From Pseudokineococcus lusitanus (lineage in GTDB: Bacteria; Actinomycetota; Actinomycetes; Actinomycetales; Quadrisphaeraceae): a DNA stretch of 64,000 nucleotides. This document shows, piece by piece, positions 41,245 to 49,677 of the stretch (the first letter of the stretch is position 1; the number at the start of each line of letters is the position of its first letter). Made by a program: the position numbers and the translations under genes. The stretch lies in NCBI RefSeq assembly GCF_003751265.1, contig NZ_RJKN01000002.1:1-64000 (forward strand), given 5' to 3'. Below the pieces are notes generated by a model. That model searched no databases, was not told where the DNA came from, and was given only the letters and a program-made list of their open reading frames with translations.

Positions 41245-41685
41245 TCACGGCGCCGTCACCGGGGCCGGCCCCGTCCGCGCGGACCCCCGGGCGGGGCCGA
41301 GGCCGGCGAGGACGCCCCGGACGTCGACCCGCACCTCGACGACGACCTCCTGGCCGGCCGGGGTGCACCGGGCCAGCGCGGCGCCGCCCGCCGCCGCGAC
41401 GGACGCCGCGGCGGCGCAGGGGTCGCCGGCTGTCCGGCCGAGGAGCACGTCGGCGGCCGCGAGCGCGGCGAGGTCCGCGACGCCCGCCGCCCGGTGCCGG
41501 GCGACGACGGCCGTGCCGAGCACCGCGACCGCCGTCGCCAGGAGCAGGGCCGCGAGGACCACCGCGAGGACGAGGACGGTGCCCGCGCCGTCGTCGCCCG
41601 CGGGCCGCCGCGGGACGACGGGACGACGCCGCACCGGCCGGAGAGCCGTCCGACTCCTCGTCGCGCAGGGTGCTGCGGCCGTCAC
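41245..41685 (-). CDS. TadE-like protein of the helicase/secretion neighbourhood
   Basis: 146 aa, last gene of the tad operon. A basic N-terminus is followed by GAGTVLVLAVVLAALLLATAVAVLG, the pseudopilin-like helix, and a short exported domain with two Cys (DPCAAAA and ARCTPAG). This matches the small Flp-pilus-assembly-like protein known next to actinobacterial Ssd/Tad genes (Rv3654c position in M. tuberculosis). Its GTG overlaps the tadE stop in GTGA. It may be a minor pilin or an assembly factor. Confidence 0.82.
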   Translation of the reverse strand: MTAAAPCATRSRTALRPVRRRPVVPRRPAGDDGAGTVLVLAVVLAALLLATAVAVLGTAVVARHRAAGVADLAALAAADVLLGRTAGDPCAAAASVAAAGGAALARCTPAGQEVVVEVRVDVRGVLAGLGPARGSARTGPAPVTAP

Positions 41686-42212
41686 GGGGCACCCGACGGC
41701 GGTCCGTCACCGGCCGCTCCGGCGACCCCGCCGACCGCCCCCTCGCCGGCGCCCACCTCGACCGCCGCCGTCGAGCGGCCGACGACCGGCAGCGAGGGCG
41801 TGCCGGGGAGCAGGAGCTCGACCCGGGCCCGCACGACGACGACGGCCCGGCCGCCGCCGACCGCGGAGGAGGTGCCGGCGCCCGGCCCGGCGACGGCGCC
41901 GGCCGCCGCCGCCACGTCGGCCGGCGACGCCCCCCGGGCCGCGGCCCGGGCTCCGGCGGTGGCCGCGTCCACCACCCGGACCTGCGCCTCCACCGCCCGC
42001 CCGACCGACAGGACGGCGGACAGGGCGACGACCACCGCGACCAGACCGAGCGCGAGCTCGGCGGTGACGCCGCCGGCGTCCCGTCGGGCGGGGCCACCCC
42101 GCCCGACCAGGCCGCCCCGCGCGACCAGGCCACGCCGCCCGACCGGGCCACGCCCGACGGCCTCACGCGCCGCGTCCTCCCCGGGCGCGGCCCGGTCGGG
42201 CGGGCGGGTCAC
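41682..42212 (-). CDS. TadE-family pseudopilin
   Basis: 176 aa. The pilin-like segment GGVTAELALGLVAVVVALSAVLSVG contains the Glu five residues after the putative peptidase cut site that TadE proteins share. A domain of about 110 residues rich in Ala, Gly and Val follows. The first 45 residues are a low-complexity repeat (GRGPVGRRGLVARGGLVGRGG), so the true start might be the internal GTG at VTAEL. The annotated GTG overlaps the DUF4244 stop in GTGA. Confidence 0.82.
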   Translation of the reverse strand: MTRPPDRAAPGEDAAREAVGRGPVGRRGLVARGGLVGRGGPARRDAGGVTAELALGLVAVVVALSAVLSVGRAVEAQVRVVDAATAGARAAARGASPADVAAAAGAVAGPGAGTSSAVGGGRAVVVVRARVELLLPGTPSLPVVGRSTAAVEVGAGEGAVGGVAGAAGDGPPSGAP

Positions 42213-42475
42213 ACCGAGCCCAGGGCCCGCTGGACGATGCCGAGGAGCAGCCCGCGGACCTGGTCGCCCGCGAGGATGGCGAGCAGCAGCCCGGCGAACC
42301 CGCAGGCGGCGAGCGTGGCGATCGCGTACTCGGCCGTCGCCATGCCGGCGTCGGCCGTGGCGGTGACCGCGGCCCGCCGCGCGGGGACGGGCGCCCGCCC
42401 GACCGGCGCGGCGGGACCCGCGGTGGGTCCCGCCGTCGTGGTGGTCGACGACGGGGACGGGGGTGCGGTGCTCAT
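42209..42475 (-). CDS. DUF4244 small Flp-like pilin candidate
   Basis: 88 aa. A Ser/Thr/Pro-rich N-terminal leader ends in RRAAVTATADAGMATAEYAIATLAACGFAGLLLAILAG. The G|MATAEYA segment looks like a prepilin peptidase site followed by the Glu5-type helix of Flp pilins. This makes it the most likely major pilin of the locus. The ATG has GGAGGAGG upstream, the strongest ribosome site in the operon, as expected for an abundant subunit. It is coupled to tadE. Confidence 0.85.
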   Translation of the reverse strand: MSTAPPSPSSTTTTAGPTAGPAAPVGRAPVPARRAAVTATADAGMATAEYAIATLAACGFAGLLLAILAGDQVRGLLLGIVQRALGSV

Positions 42476-42612
42476 GGGGGCCTCCTCCTGCGGCCGCCCG
42501 GTGCGACCGCCTCCCCGATGGTCGACGGGCGACGCGGCACCCGTCCCGGCCCGCGGCCGACCTGTGGGTCGGGGCCGCTGGGGGCCCGGTGTGGACGACC
42601 GGGCGACGCCGC

Positions 42613-43224
42613 TCACGGGGCCAGCACCCGTCCGGCCAGGGCGAGCACGACCGGCACGACGCCGACGAGCGCGAAGGCCGGCAGGGCGCAGACGCCGAGG
42701 GGCAGGACGAGCCGCACGCCCAACGCCGCCGCGCGGCGCTGGGCCTCGCGGGCCCGACGGCGGCGCAGCTCGGTGGCGGCGTCGCGCAGCAGCGCGGCCC
42801 CCGGCGCCCCCGCCCGGGCGGCCAGGCCGAGGGGGCCCACGAGCGGGCGGAGGGTGGCGGGGGCGCCCGCCCACGCCTCGTCCCACGGCGCGCCGAGCCG
42901 CAGCAGCCCGCAGCGCCGGCGCAGCTCCTCCTCGTCCGCCGTCGGCGCGCCGTCCCGGGTCGCCGCGGTCGCCCGCACGGCCGCCCCGAGCGCCGGGCCG
43001 GGCGGTGTGCCCGCGTCGAGCGCCGCGGCGACGAGGTCGAGCAGCAGCGGCACGTCGAGGCCGTCGCCCTCCTCGCCCCGACGGCCGCGCCACCTCCACC
43101 GGCTGGCCGCGGCAGGTCGCTCCGACGTCCCGGGGGCGACGAGCCGGGGCAGCCGCGGGTCCTCCGCCGGCGCGAGCACGACGACCCCCGCCGCGAGGAC
43201 GAGCAGGGCGACGACGGCGCTCAC
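42613..43224 (-). CDS. tadC: TadC-like type II/IV secretion inner-membrane protein
   Basis: 203 aa, T2SS F-domain. One N-terminal helix (VVALLVLAAGVVVLAP), a cytosolic helical domain with DVPLLLDLVAAALDAGTPPGPAL, and two C-terminal helices (GVRLVLPLGVCALPAFALVGVVPVVLALA) fit a short TadC. The GTG overlaps the tadB stop in GTGA. A 137-bp gap to the DUF4244 gene shows no terminator. Confidence 0.86.
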   Translation of the reverse strand: MSAVVALLVLAAGVVVLAPAEDPRLPRLVAPGTSERPAAASRWRWRGRRGEEGDGLDVPLLLDLVAAALDAGTPPGPALGAAVRATAATRDGAPTADEEELRRRCGLLRLGAPWDEAWAGAPATLRPLVGPLGLAARAGAPGAALLRDAATELRRRRAREAQRRAAALGVRLVLPLGVCALPAFALVGVVPVVLALAGRVLAP

Positions 43225-43970
43225 GGCGACGGCGGCCGGCGGGCCGCCGCGACGAGACGGCGCACCCACACCAGGCCCGCCCCGGCGAGCATCAGGCCCC
43301 CGACGGCGCACGCGCGGCCGAGCGGCGTGCCCACCAGGACGGCGAGGGGCGCCGCCCCCGCCAGCGTGCCGAGGACGAGCCCGAGGAGCGGGAGCGCCAG
43401 GAGGACGCGGGCCGTCGCCCGGGGCGCGGCGAGGGCGGCCGTCCGCGCGTCGTCGGCGTCGGCGTCCTCGCGCAGCGCCGCCGCCAGGCGTCGCAGCACG
43501 AGGGCCGGGGGCGCCCCGGTGCGCTCGCAGACCTCGACGGACGCCGCGGCCGCCGCGACCGCCCGCCGGCCCGTGGCGTCGTCGAGCCCCGGCAGGCGGG
43601 CCCGGAGCGCGGGGGCGCAGGGCTCGCCCCGCGCGGCCGCCGCGGCGGCCGCGGCCCACGCACCCGCCGGGCCGGGACCGCAGGCCTCGACGAGGTGCCG
43701 CCACGCCGTCGGCGCCGCGGGGCCCGCCCGGAGGAGGACCGCGAGCTGGGCGAGGTCCGCCCCCGCCGCGGCCCCGACGCGCACGGCCTCGCGCCGTCGG
43801 GGCACGGCGGCGACGAGCCGGCGCACGGCGACGCCGCCGGCCGCGGGAGGGCGTCCGGGCCCGGCCGCCGGGCCCACCAGCCGCTCGAGCCGCGCGACCG
43901 CCCGGCCCCGGCCCGGGCCGGCGAGCAGCACGGCCGCGCCGACGAGCGCGGCCACGACCACGGCGCTCAC
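43221..43970 (-). CDS. tadB: TadB-like type II/IV secretion inner-membrane protein
   Basis: 249 aa. An N-terminal helix, a helical F-domain (LAQLAVLLRAGPAAPTAWRHL ... VCERTGAPPALVLRRLAAALRED) and two terminal helices (VLLALPLLGLVLGTLAGAAPLAVLV and the last) are present. The GTG overlaps the tadA stop in GTGA, and its own stop overlaps tadC. With TadC it forms the platform moved by the TadA ATPase. Confidence 0.87.
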   Translation of the reverse strand: MSAVVVAALVGAAVLLAGPGRGRAVARLERLVGPAAGPGRPPAAGGVAVRRLVAAVPRRREAVRVGAAAGADLAQLAVLLRAGPAAPTAWRHLVEACGPGPAGAWAAAAAAAARGEPCAPALRARLPGLDDATGRRAVAAAAASVEVCERTGAPPALVLRRLAAALREDADADDARTAALAAPRATARVLLALPLLGLVLGTLAGAAPLAVLVGTPLGRACAVGGLMLAGAGLVWVRRLVAAARRPPSP

Positions 43971-45202
43971 GACGGCGTCCCCCCGGGGCCCCGGCCGCCG
44001 TCGCCGCCCGCCGCGGCCCGCTCCTCGGCCGGGTCGAGCCCGAGCCGCCGCGCCAGGACGGGCCACGCGGGTCCCGCCCCCGCACGGTCGAGAGCCGGCT
44101 CGACGACGAGCTCGTCGCCGCGGCGGCCGACGACCGCCACCTCCTCGAGCCGCCGTCCCGCCGGGCCGCGCCGCACGTGCAGGACGACGTCGAGGGCGCT
44201 GGCCGCCTGGGCGGCGAGCGCGCGCCCGTCGAGGCCGCCGAGGGCCGCCAGGGCCTCGAGGCGGGCCGGCACGTCGGCGGCCGCGTTGGCGTGGACCGTG
44301 CCGCAGCCGCCCTCGTGCCCGGTGTTGAGCGCGGCCAGCAGGTCCCGCACCTCGGCGCCGCGGCACTCCCCGACGACGAGCCGGTCGGGCCGCATCCGCA
44401 GGGCCTGGCGCACGAGGTCCGCGAGGCCGACCGCACCGGCGCCCTCGACGTTGCCGTGCCGGGCCTCCAGCCGGACGACGTGCGGCAGCGCGGGCAGCAG
44501 CTCGCCGGCGTCCTCGACGAGCACGACGCGCTCCGCGGGGTCCGCCAGCCCGAGGAGGACCGACAGTACGGTCGTCTTGCCCGCCCCCGTCCCGCCGGAC
44601 ACGAGGAAGGCGAGCCGACGGCGCACGAGCGCGCGGAGCACCGGCGCCCACGCCGCGGGCACCGCGCCGCCGGCGACGAGCCGCCCCAGGTCGAGCGCGC
44701 GGCGGCGGGGCACGCGCAGCGAGATGACCGTGCCGCCGGGCGAGACCGGGGGCAGCACCGCGTGGAGGCGGACGCCGTCGGGCAGGCGCGCGTCGACGCA
44801 CGGGCTCGCGTCGTCGAGACGCCGTCCGGCGCCCGCGGCGAGCCGGACGGCGAGGGCGCGCACGGCCGCCTCGTCGCCGAGGTCCACCCGCGCCCGGCGC
44901 AGCCCGTCGCCGCCCGGGCCGCCGTCCCCGTCCACCCACACCTCCCGGGGGCCGTTGACGAGGACGTCCGTGGTCCCCGGCGCGTCGAGCAGGACCTGCA
45001 GGGGCCCGGCCCCGACCAGCTCGGCGCCCAGCCGCGGGCCCGCGGCGAGCAGGCCGTCGGTGCCGAGCGGGCGTGGGTCGGCCGTCAGCGCCCGGGCCAC
45101 CTGCAGCGGCGTGGCGCCCCCGTCCTCCGCGACGAGGGCGGCCCGCACCCGCGCCAGCAGGCCGGGGTCCACCGCGGCCGGGTGGGCCGTCGCCGCGGTC
45201 AC
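43967..45202 (-). CDS. tadA: TadA/CpaF-type secretion ATPase
   Basis: 411 aa, hexameric motor for pilin export. Walker A is SGGTGAGKTTVLSVLL, the Asp box is VLVEDAGELLP, Walker B is MRPDRLVVGECRGAEVRDLL, and the His box is GHEGGCGTVHANAA. The N-terminal domain with PLQVLLDAPGTTDVLVNGP is the usual CpaF opening. Coupled on both sides (GTGA with ssd upstream and tadB downstream). Confidence 0.95.
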   Translation of the reverse strand: MTAATAHPAAVDPGLLARVRAALVAEDGGATPLQVARALTADPRPLGTDGLLAAGPRLGAELVGAGPLQVLLDAPGTTDVLVNGPREVWVDGDGGPGGDGLRRARVDLGDEAAVRALAVRLAAGAGRRLDDASPCVDARLPDGVRLHAVLPPVSPGGTVISLRVPRRRALDLGRLVAGGAVPAAWAPVLRALVRRRLAFLVSGGTGAGKTTVLSVLLGLADPAERVVLVEDAGELLPALPHVVRLEARHGNVEGAGAVGLADLVRQALRMRPDRLVVGECRGAEVRDLLAALNTGHEGGCGTVHANAAADVPARLEALAALGGLDGRALAAQAASALDVVLHVRRGPAGRRLEEVAVVGRRGDELVVEPALDRAGAGPAWPVLARRLGLDPAEERAAAGGDGGRGPGGTPS

Positions 45203-46527
45203 CGGGTCCCCACGACGGCGCGGGCCGGCAGGCGGCCCGGGACGCCGGGCCGCCACCCCGGGCCGGGCGGCGCCGGGGCCCCCGACGCCGGGGTCGCGGC
45301 CGGGGTCGGGGCCGGGGCCGGTCCGCGTCCCGTCCGCGCCCGTCGGGCCGGCGGCGGCCCGGACCGGCGACGGCCCGGGGGCCCGACGAGACCCGCGACG
45401 TCCTCGAGCACCTCCTCGGCCGCCCGCAGGAGCGGTACCGGCCGCCGGTGCGGGGGCGCCGCGCCCCGGGCCAGCCGGGCGGCGAGCGGTCCGTCGGCCG
45501 GCAGGGCGCGGACCGAGAGGGAGCCGAGCGCCCGGCCCAGCTGGGCGGGCGTCGCCGTCGCGGGCGCCCCGTCCCGCACGAGCAGGTGCACGGGCGGGAG
45601 GCCGGGCCCGAGAGCGGCCAGCAGGCGGGCCGCGGCGACCCCGGCGCCGACGTCCGCCGGCAGCACGACGAGGAGCGGGGGCCCGCCGCCCGCGCCGGCC
45701 ACCGCGGCGCGCACCACCGAGGGGTCGCGGGGGAGGTCGAGCACGACGACGTCGTGGCTGCGCCGCGCCGCCGCCACCACCGCCCGCGCCGCCTCCGGGG
45801 GGACGGACGGGCCCGCCCCCGGCCGGCCGGGGGCGAGCACGTCGACACCGGCGGCGTGCGGCAGCACGCCGTCGAGGAGGTCCGGCCGGAGGGTCCCGCG
45901 GACGCCGGCGAGGTCCGGCCAGCGCAGGCCGGGCTCCTCCTCCACGCCGAGCAGCACGTCCGCCCCCGGTCCGAGCGGGTCGAGGTCCGCGAGCAGGACC
46001 GCGGCGGGGCGTCGACCGCGGTCGACGCCCGCCGCGGCCAGGGCGAGCGCGACCGCCGTCGTCGAGGCCCCCGCACCGCCGCACCCGCCGACGACGGCGA
46101 CCACGGCCGCGTCGGCCGGCCGCCCGTCCGCGGCGAGCAGCAGCTCGTCGACGAGCCGCCCCTCGTCGCCGGGCAGGACCAGCACGGCGACGGCCCCCGC
46201 CTCGAGCGCCCGGCGCCAGACGCCCTCGTCGGCCGGGGCGGCGGCGACGACGAGGCGCCGCGCCCCGGCCACCGGCGGGGCGGCCGTCCGGGCCAGGACG
46301 TCGTCGCCGAGGAGCTCGAGCCGGACCCCCCCGCCCGGTCCCGTGACCGCCGGCGCACCGACGCCCGTCGGGCGGTCCCCGCCGTGACCGACCGCCCCCG
46401 GCCCGACCACCTCGCACGCGGCGCCGGCCAGCGCGGCGCACCGCCGGACCTGCTCGGCCAGCCACGCCGACCCCGTCACGAGCTCCGCGCCCGGGCGCCC
46501 CCGGGCACCCTCGCCGACCGTCGCCAC
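45199..46527 (-). CDS. ssd: CpaE/Ssd-like MinD-type ATPase of the tad locus
   Basis: 442 aa. An N-terminal receiver-like region (about 30-125) precedes a MinD/ParA fold. VVGGCGGAGASTTAVALAL is a deviant Walker A (Ala where the second Lys is expected), LLADLDPLGPGADVLLG and VVLDLPRDPS follow. Ssd in M. tuberculosis (Rv3660c) also departs from the MinD consensus and is reported to affect septum formation; CpaE places pili at the pole. A Pro/Ala/Arg-rich tail of about 60 residues ends the protein. The GTG at 46527 follows GGGAGG. Confidence 0.88.
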   Translation of the reverse strand: MATVGEGARGRPGAELVTGSAWLAEQVRRCAALAGAACEVVGPGAVGHGGDRPTGVGAPAVTGPGGGVRLELLGDDVLARTAAPPVAGARRLVVAAAPADEGVWRRALEAGAVAVLVLPGDEGRLVDELLLAADGRPADAAVVAVVGGCGGAGASTTAVALALAAAGVDRGRRPAAVLLADLDPLGPGADVLLGVEEEPGLRWPDLAGVRGTLRPDLLDGVLPHAAGVDVLAPGRPGAGPSVPPEAARAVVAAARRSHDVVVLDLPRDPSVVRAAVAGAGGGPPLLVVLPADVGAGVAAARLLAALGPGLPPVHLLVRDGAPATATPAQLGRALGSLSVRALPADGPLAARLARGAAPPHRRPVPLLRAAEEVLEDVAGLVGPPGRRRSGPPPARRARTGRGPAPAPTPAATPASGAPAPPGPGWRPGVPGRLPARAVVGTR

Positions 46528-46741
46528 GCCCCACCTCCCGTCCCCGCCCGCGGGCGGGCCCGGCGGGCCGCACGGACCGCCGGGGCCAGCAGAGCCGTCG
46601 CGGACGGTCGGCGTCCGACCGCGCGGCGCGCCGGTGGACGGGCCCGCCGCGGTGGCGCCTGTGCGCGCCGCCCGCTCACCCCACCGAGGACCCACCCTCC
46701 CGGGCGCACCCGTCCGGCCCTCGCGCCTCGGGGCACCTGCC

Positions 46742-46747
46742 TACGCT
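46742..46747 (+). promoter_or_regulatory. leaderless -10 element (TACGCT) of the HAD-IB gene
   Basis: TACGCT is followed by GCCCCC and the GTG at 46754. No ribosome site precedes the start codon. Confidence 0.6.
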
Positions 46748-46753
46748 GCCCCC

Positions 46754-47461
46754 GTGCCGACGACGCCGGAGCCGCAGGCCGTGGCCCTCTTCGACGTCGA
46801 CCGGACCCTCCTCGCCCGCTCGAGCGTGCTGGCGCTCGCGGGGCCCCTCCACGCCGCGGGCCTCCTGCCCCTCGCCGGCCTCATGAGGGCGCTGCGGGAG
46901 CAGCTGGTCTTCACCCGTGGCGGCGCCGACCACGCCCGGATGGAGCGGGGCCGTCGCCTCGTCGCGGCGCAGGTGGCCGGGTGGGACCGCCGCACCGTCG
47001 TCGAGGTCGTCGAGGCGGCGCTGCACAGCCACCTCGCCCCGCTCGTCTTCGCCGAGGCCCGGGCGCTCGTCACGGAGCACCGCCGCCGCGGCGACGCCGT
47101 GGCGCTCGTGACGACCGCGGCCGTCGAGGTCGCGGAGCCGATCGCCCGCCTCGTCGGCGCCCAGCACGTGCTGGCCTCCCGCCTCACCGCGGTGGACGGC
47201 CGCTGGACGGGCGACCTGGACGTCTACGCCTACGGGCCGCACAAGGCGGTGATGGCCCGGGACCTCGCCGACGAGCACGGCTACGACCTCGCCCGCAGCA
47301 CCGCCTACTCGGACTCGGTGACGGACCTCCCCCTGCTCGAGCTCGTGGGGCGGCCGCACGCCGTCAACCCGGACCGGGCGCTGCTGCGGGCGGCCCGGGG
47401 GCGGCAGTGGCCGGTCCTGCGCTTCGCGCCGCTCCCGCGCCGCGGGCGGGGGGCGGCGTGA
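46754..47461 (+). CDS. HAD-IB family phosphatase (SerB-like)
   Basis: 235 aa. Motif I is FDVDRTLLARSS (Arg replaces the usual Gly of DxDGT), motif II is LVTTAAVEVAEPIA, and motif IV is YSDSVTDLPLLELVG. Members include phosphoserine- and lysophosphatidate-type phosphatases. The equivalent next to the Ssd gene in M. tuberculosis is Rv3661. The C-terminus resembles that of the reductase/HAD fusion at 3359-5671. It starts an operon with the next two genes and is coupled to the first by GTGA. Confidence 0.88.
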   Translation: MPTTPEPQAVALFDVDRTLLARSSVLALAGPLHAAGLLPLAGLMRALREQLVFTRGGADHARMERGRRLVAAQVAGWDRRTVVEVVEAALHSHLAPLVFAEARALVTEHRRRGDAVALVTTAAVEVAEPIARLVGAQHVLASRLTAVDGRWTGDLDVYAYGPHKAVMARDLADEHGYDLARSTAYSDSVTDLPLLELVGRPHAVNPDRALLRAARGRQWPVLRFAPLPRRGRGAA

Positions 47462-48609
47462 GCCGCGACAGCATCGGCGACGAGGAGCGCTCGCCGTGGC
47501 GGGCGCCCCTCCCCGGGACGCCGTCCTCGCCCCCCGAGGCCCCCTCCGCCCCCTCGACGCCCCCTCCCGCGGCGCCGCCGGTCCCCCCCGGCCCGACGGA
47601 GGTCGGGGACGGCGTGACCGACGACCTCGACGGTCCCCTCGCGGACCCCGGCCGCACCCCGCCCGCCGACGACGGGCCGCGGGGCGCGCGGGCGCTCCTG
47701 CGCCCGGGCGGCCGTCGTGCGGTCGGGCTCCTCGTCGTCGGCGCCCTCCTCGGGGCGGCGGGCACGGGTCTGGCGGTCCGCGCGCGGGACGCCGACCGCG
47801 TGGCCCTCGCCGCCGGCGAGTCCTGGGCCAGCGGCCTGGTGCCGGGCGGCGCCGAGGACCTCATCCAGGTGAACCTCGTGCTCGTCAACACCGGCGACGA
47901 GGACGTGGAGGTCGTCGGCGGCGGCGTCGGCCGCGACGAGAGGGTCGAGGGGGAGGTCAGCCAGCTCCGGCCGGGCCGGGCGGTGCCGGACGGCGGCGCC
48001 GTCGTGCCCGCGGCCGGGAGCGCCTACCTCAACCTGTCCGTGACGGCGTCCTGCGACGACCTCCCGGCCTGGGAGCCCTGGGTCCGCGTGCGCACGGCGG
48101 GGGGCGGGACACCCGTCGTCGACCTGCCGAGCGTGGACACCGGCATCGGCTTCGGCGGCGTGGGGGGCGACCCCCTCTCGCAGGCGTGCGTCGACCTCCC
48201 GCCGACGACGACCCCGTCCGTGGTGGGGACCGAGGTCGGGGACGGCGGCGTGCTGACCGTCGTCGTCGACAACGCCACCGACGTCGCCTACACGGTCGTC
48301 GTCGACGACCCGGGGCCGCTCGGGGTGGCCCTGGAGGCGGGCGGCGGCGGTGCCGTCGTCGGGCCGGGGCAGACGCCGGTGCCGCTGACGGTCGACCCGC
48401 CCGACTGCGACGCCGCGCTGGCCCTCGGCGCGGACGCCCTCGCGCCCGTCCTCGTGGCCCGCAGGAGCGACGACGCCGGCACCGGTCCCGGGGAGTCCTT
48501 CCTCTTCCTCGACCCCTACAGCACGGGGACCGGCCTCGGCGTCGCCCTGGGTCGTGCCTGCCCGGACGACCCCGCGAGCGCCCCGGTCGGCGACGGCGAG
48601 GGCCGCTGA
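47458..48609 (+). CDS. membrane-anchored extracytoplasmic protein of unknown function
   Basis: 383 aa. A Pro/Ser/Thr-rich cytosolic start of about 75 residues is followed by one helix (AVGLLVVGALLGAAGTGLAV) and an exported beta-rich domain with two repeat-like halves (VNLVLVNTGDEDVEVVGGG and VVVDNATDVAYTVVVDD), each followed by Cys. This resembles paired immunoglobulin-like folds. The GTG overlaps the HAD stop. No family recognised. Confidence 0.8.
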   Translation: MSRDSIGDEERSPWRAPLPGTPSSPPEAPSAPSTPPPAAPPVPPGPTEVGDGVTDDLDGPLADPGRTPPADDGPRGARALLRPGGRRAVGLLVVGALLGAAGTGLAVRARDADRVALAAGESWASGLVPGGAEDLIQVNLVLVNTGDEDVEVVGGGVGRDERVEGEVSQLRPGRAVPDGGAVVPAAGSAYLNLSVTASCDDLPAWEPWVRVRTAGGGTPVVDLPSVDTGIGFGGVGGDPLSQACVDLPPTTTPSVVGTEVGDGGVLTVVVDNATDVAYTVVVDDPGPLGVALEAGGGGAVVGPGQTPVPLTVDPPDCDAALALGADALAPVLVARRSDDAGTGPGESFLFLDPYSTGTGLGVALGRACPDDPASAPVGDGEGR

Positions 48610-48611
48610 CC

Positions 48612-49664
48612 GTGACCGCGGCCCTCGTCGTCCTGGTCGTCCTCGTCGTCCTCGGCGCCCTGCTCACCACCACCCGGTGGTGGGACGTCGACCACGACCG
48701 CCGCGGGGCGCCGCTCGTCGTCCGCGCCCAGGCGCTCGTCCCGCTCGTCGGCCCGGCCGCGGCCGGGGCGCTGGCCGTCGGCCTCGTCACGGGCGCCGGG
48801 CTCCTCGCCGTCCTCGCCGGGGCGCTGCTGGCCGTCCACGTCGTCCTCGCGCTGCCGGCCTGGTGGGCGGTCGCGCCCGACGAGCGCCGGGCGACGGCGG
48901 AGGGCGACGAGGTCGTCGTCCTCGCCGTCAACACCTGGTACGGCCGGGCGGACGCCGCCGCCACGGCGTCGCTGCTGCGCCGGGTCCGCCCCGACGTCGT
49001 CGCGCTCGTCGAGGTGTCGCCCGCCGGGCTGTCCCGTTTGGAGGGCGCCGGGCTGGCCGACGAGCTCCCGCACCGGGTCGGGCGGGCGGCCGACGGCGGC
49101 GTCGGCACGGTCGTCCTCTCCCGCTGGCCTCTCGCGGTCCCCGCCGTCCTCGGCCCCCTCGGACGGCTCCCGCTCGAGGGCACCGCCGCGCCCGGCCCGG
49201 GCCAGGACCCCAGCAGCGACAACCCGCTCGTCGAGGTGGCCGTCCCGGGCCGCGCGCCGCTCGTCGTCCGCGCCGTCCACCCCTACTACCCCGCGACCGA
49301 CGACGTCGGCGCGTGGCGCCGCCAGCTCGGCGCCCTCGACCGGTGGGCGCGCGAGCACGTCGCCGCGCGTCCGGGGCCCCTCGTCGTGCTGGGCGACCTC
49401 AACGCCACCGCCGACCACGCGTGCCTGCGCCGCCTCCTGGCGCCCGGCGGGCCGCTGCGCCTCGCCGCGCACGAGGTCGGCGGCGGGCGGCGGCCCACGT
49501 GGCCCTCGCCGGGCCGGTGGCCGGGCCTTCCCGGTCTCCACGGCCTCCTGGCCATCGACCACGTGCTCGTCCACGGCGTCCACGTCGTCGCGGCCGGCAC
49601 CGCGCCCGTCGCGGGCACCGACCACGCGGCCGCCTGGGCCCGCCTGCGCCTGCCGGCCGCCTGA
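48612..49664 (+). CDS. endonuclease/exonuclease/phosphatase (EEP) domain membrane protein
   Basis: 350 aa. Three N-terminal helices (about residues 1-95) are followed by an EEP fold: VLAVNTWYGRADA, VVALVEVSPAG with the metal-binding Glu, GTVVLSRWPL, VRAVHPYYP with His, VVLGDLNATADH with the catalytic Asp-Asn, AIDHVLV and GTDHAAAWARL. This layout matches exported EEP proteins such as YafD relatives and lipid or nucleotide phosphodiesterases. The GTG lies 2 nt behind the preceding stop, so it is the third gene of the HAD operon. Confidence 0.88.
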   Translation: MTAALVVLVVLVVLGALLTTTRWWDVDHDRRGAPLVVRAQALVPLVGPAAAGALAVGLVTGAGLLAVLAGALLAVHVVLALPAWWAVAPDERRATAEGDEVVVLAVNTWYGRADAAATASLLRRVRPDVVALVEVSPAGLSRLEGAGLADELPHRVGRAADGGVGTVVLSRWPLAVPAVLGPLGRLPLEGTAAPGPGQDPSSDNPLVEVAVPGRAPLVVRAVHPYYPATDDVGAWRRQLGALDRWAREHVAARPGPLVVLGDLNATADHACLRRLLAPGGPLRLAAHEVGGGRRPTWPSPGRWPGLPGLHGLLAIDHVLVHGVHVVAAGTAPVAGTDHAAAWARLRLPAA

Positions 49665-49677
49665 CCCGCGCCCGGCG

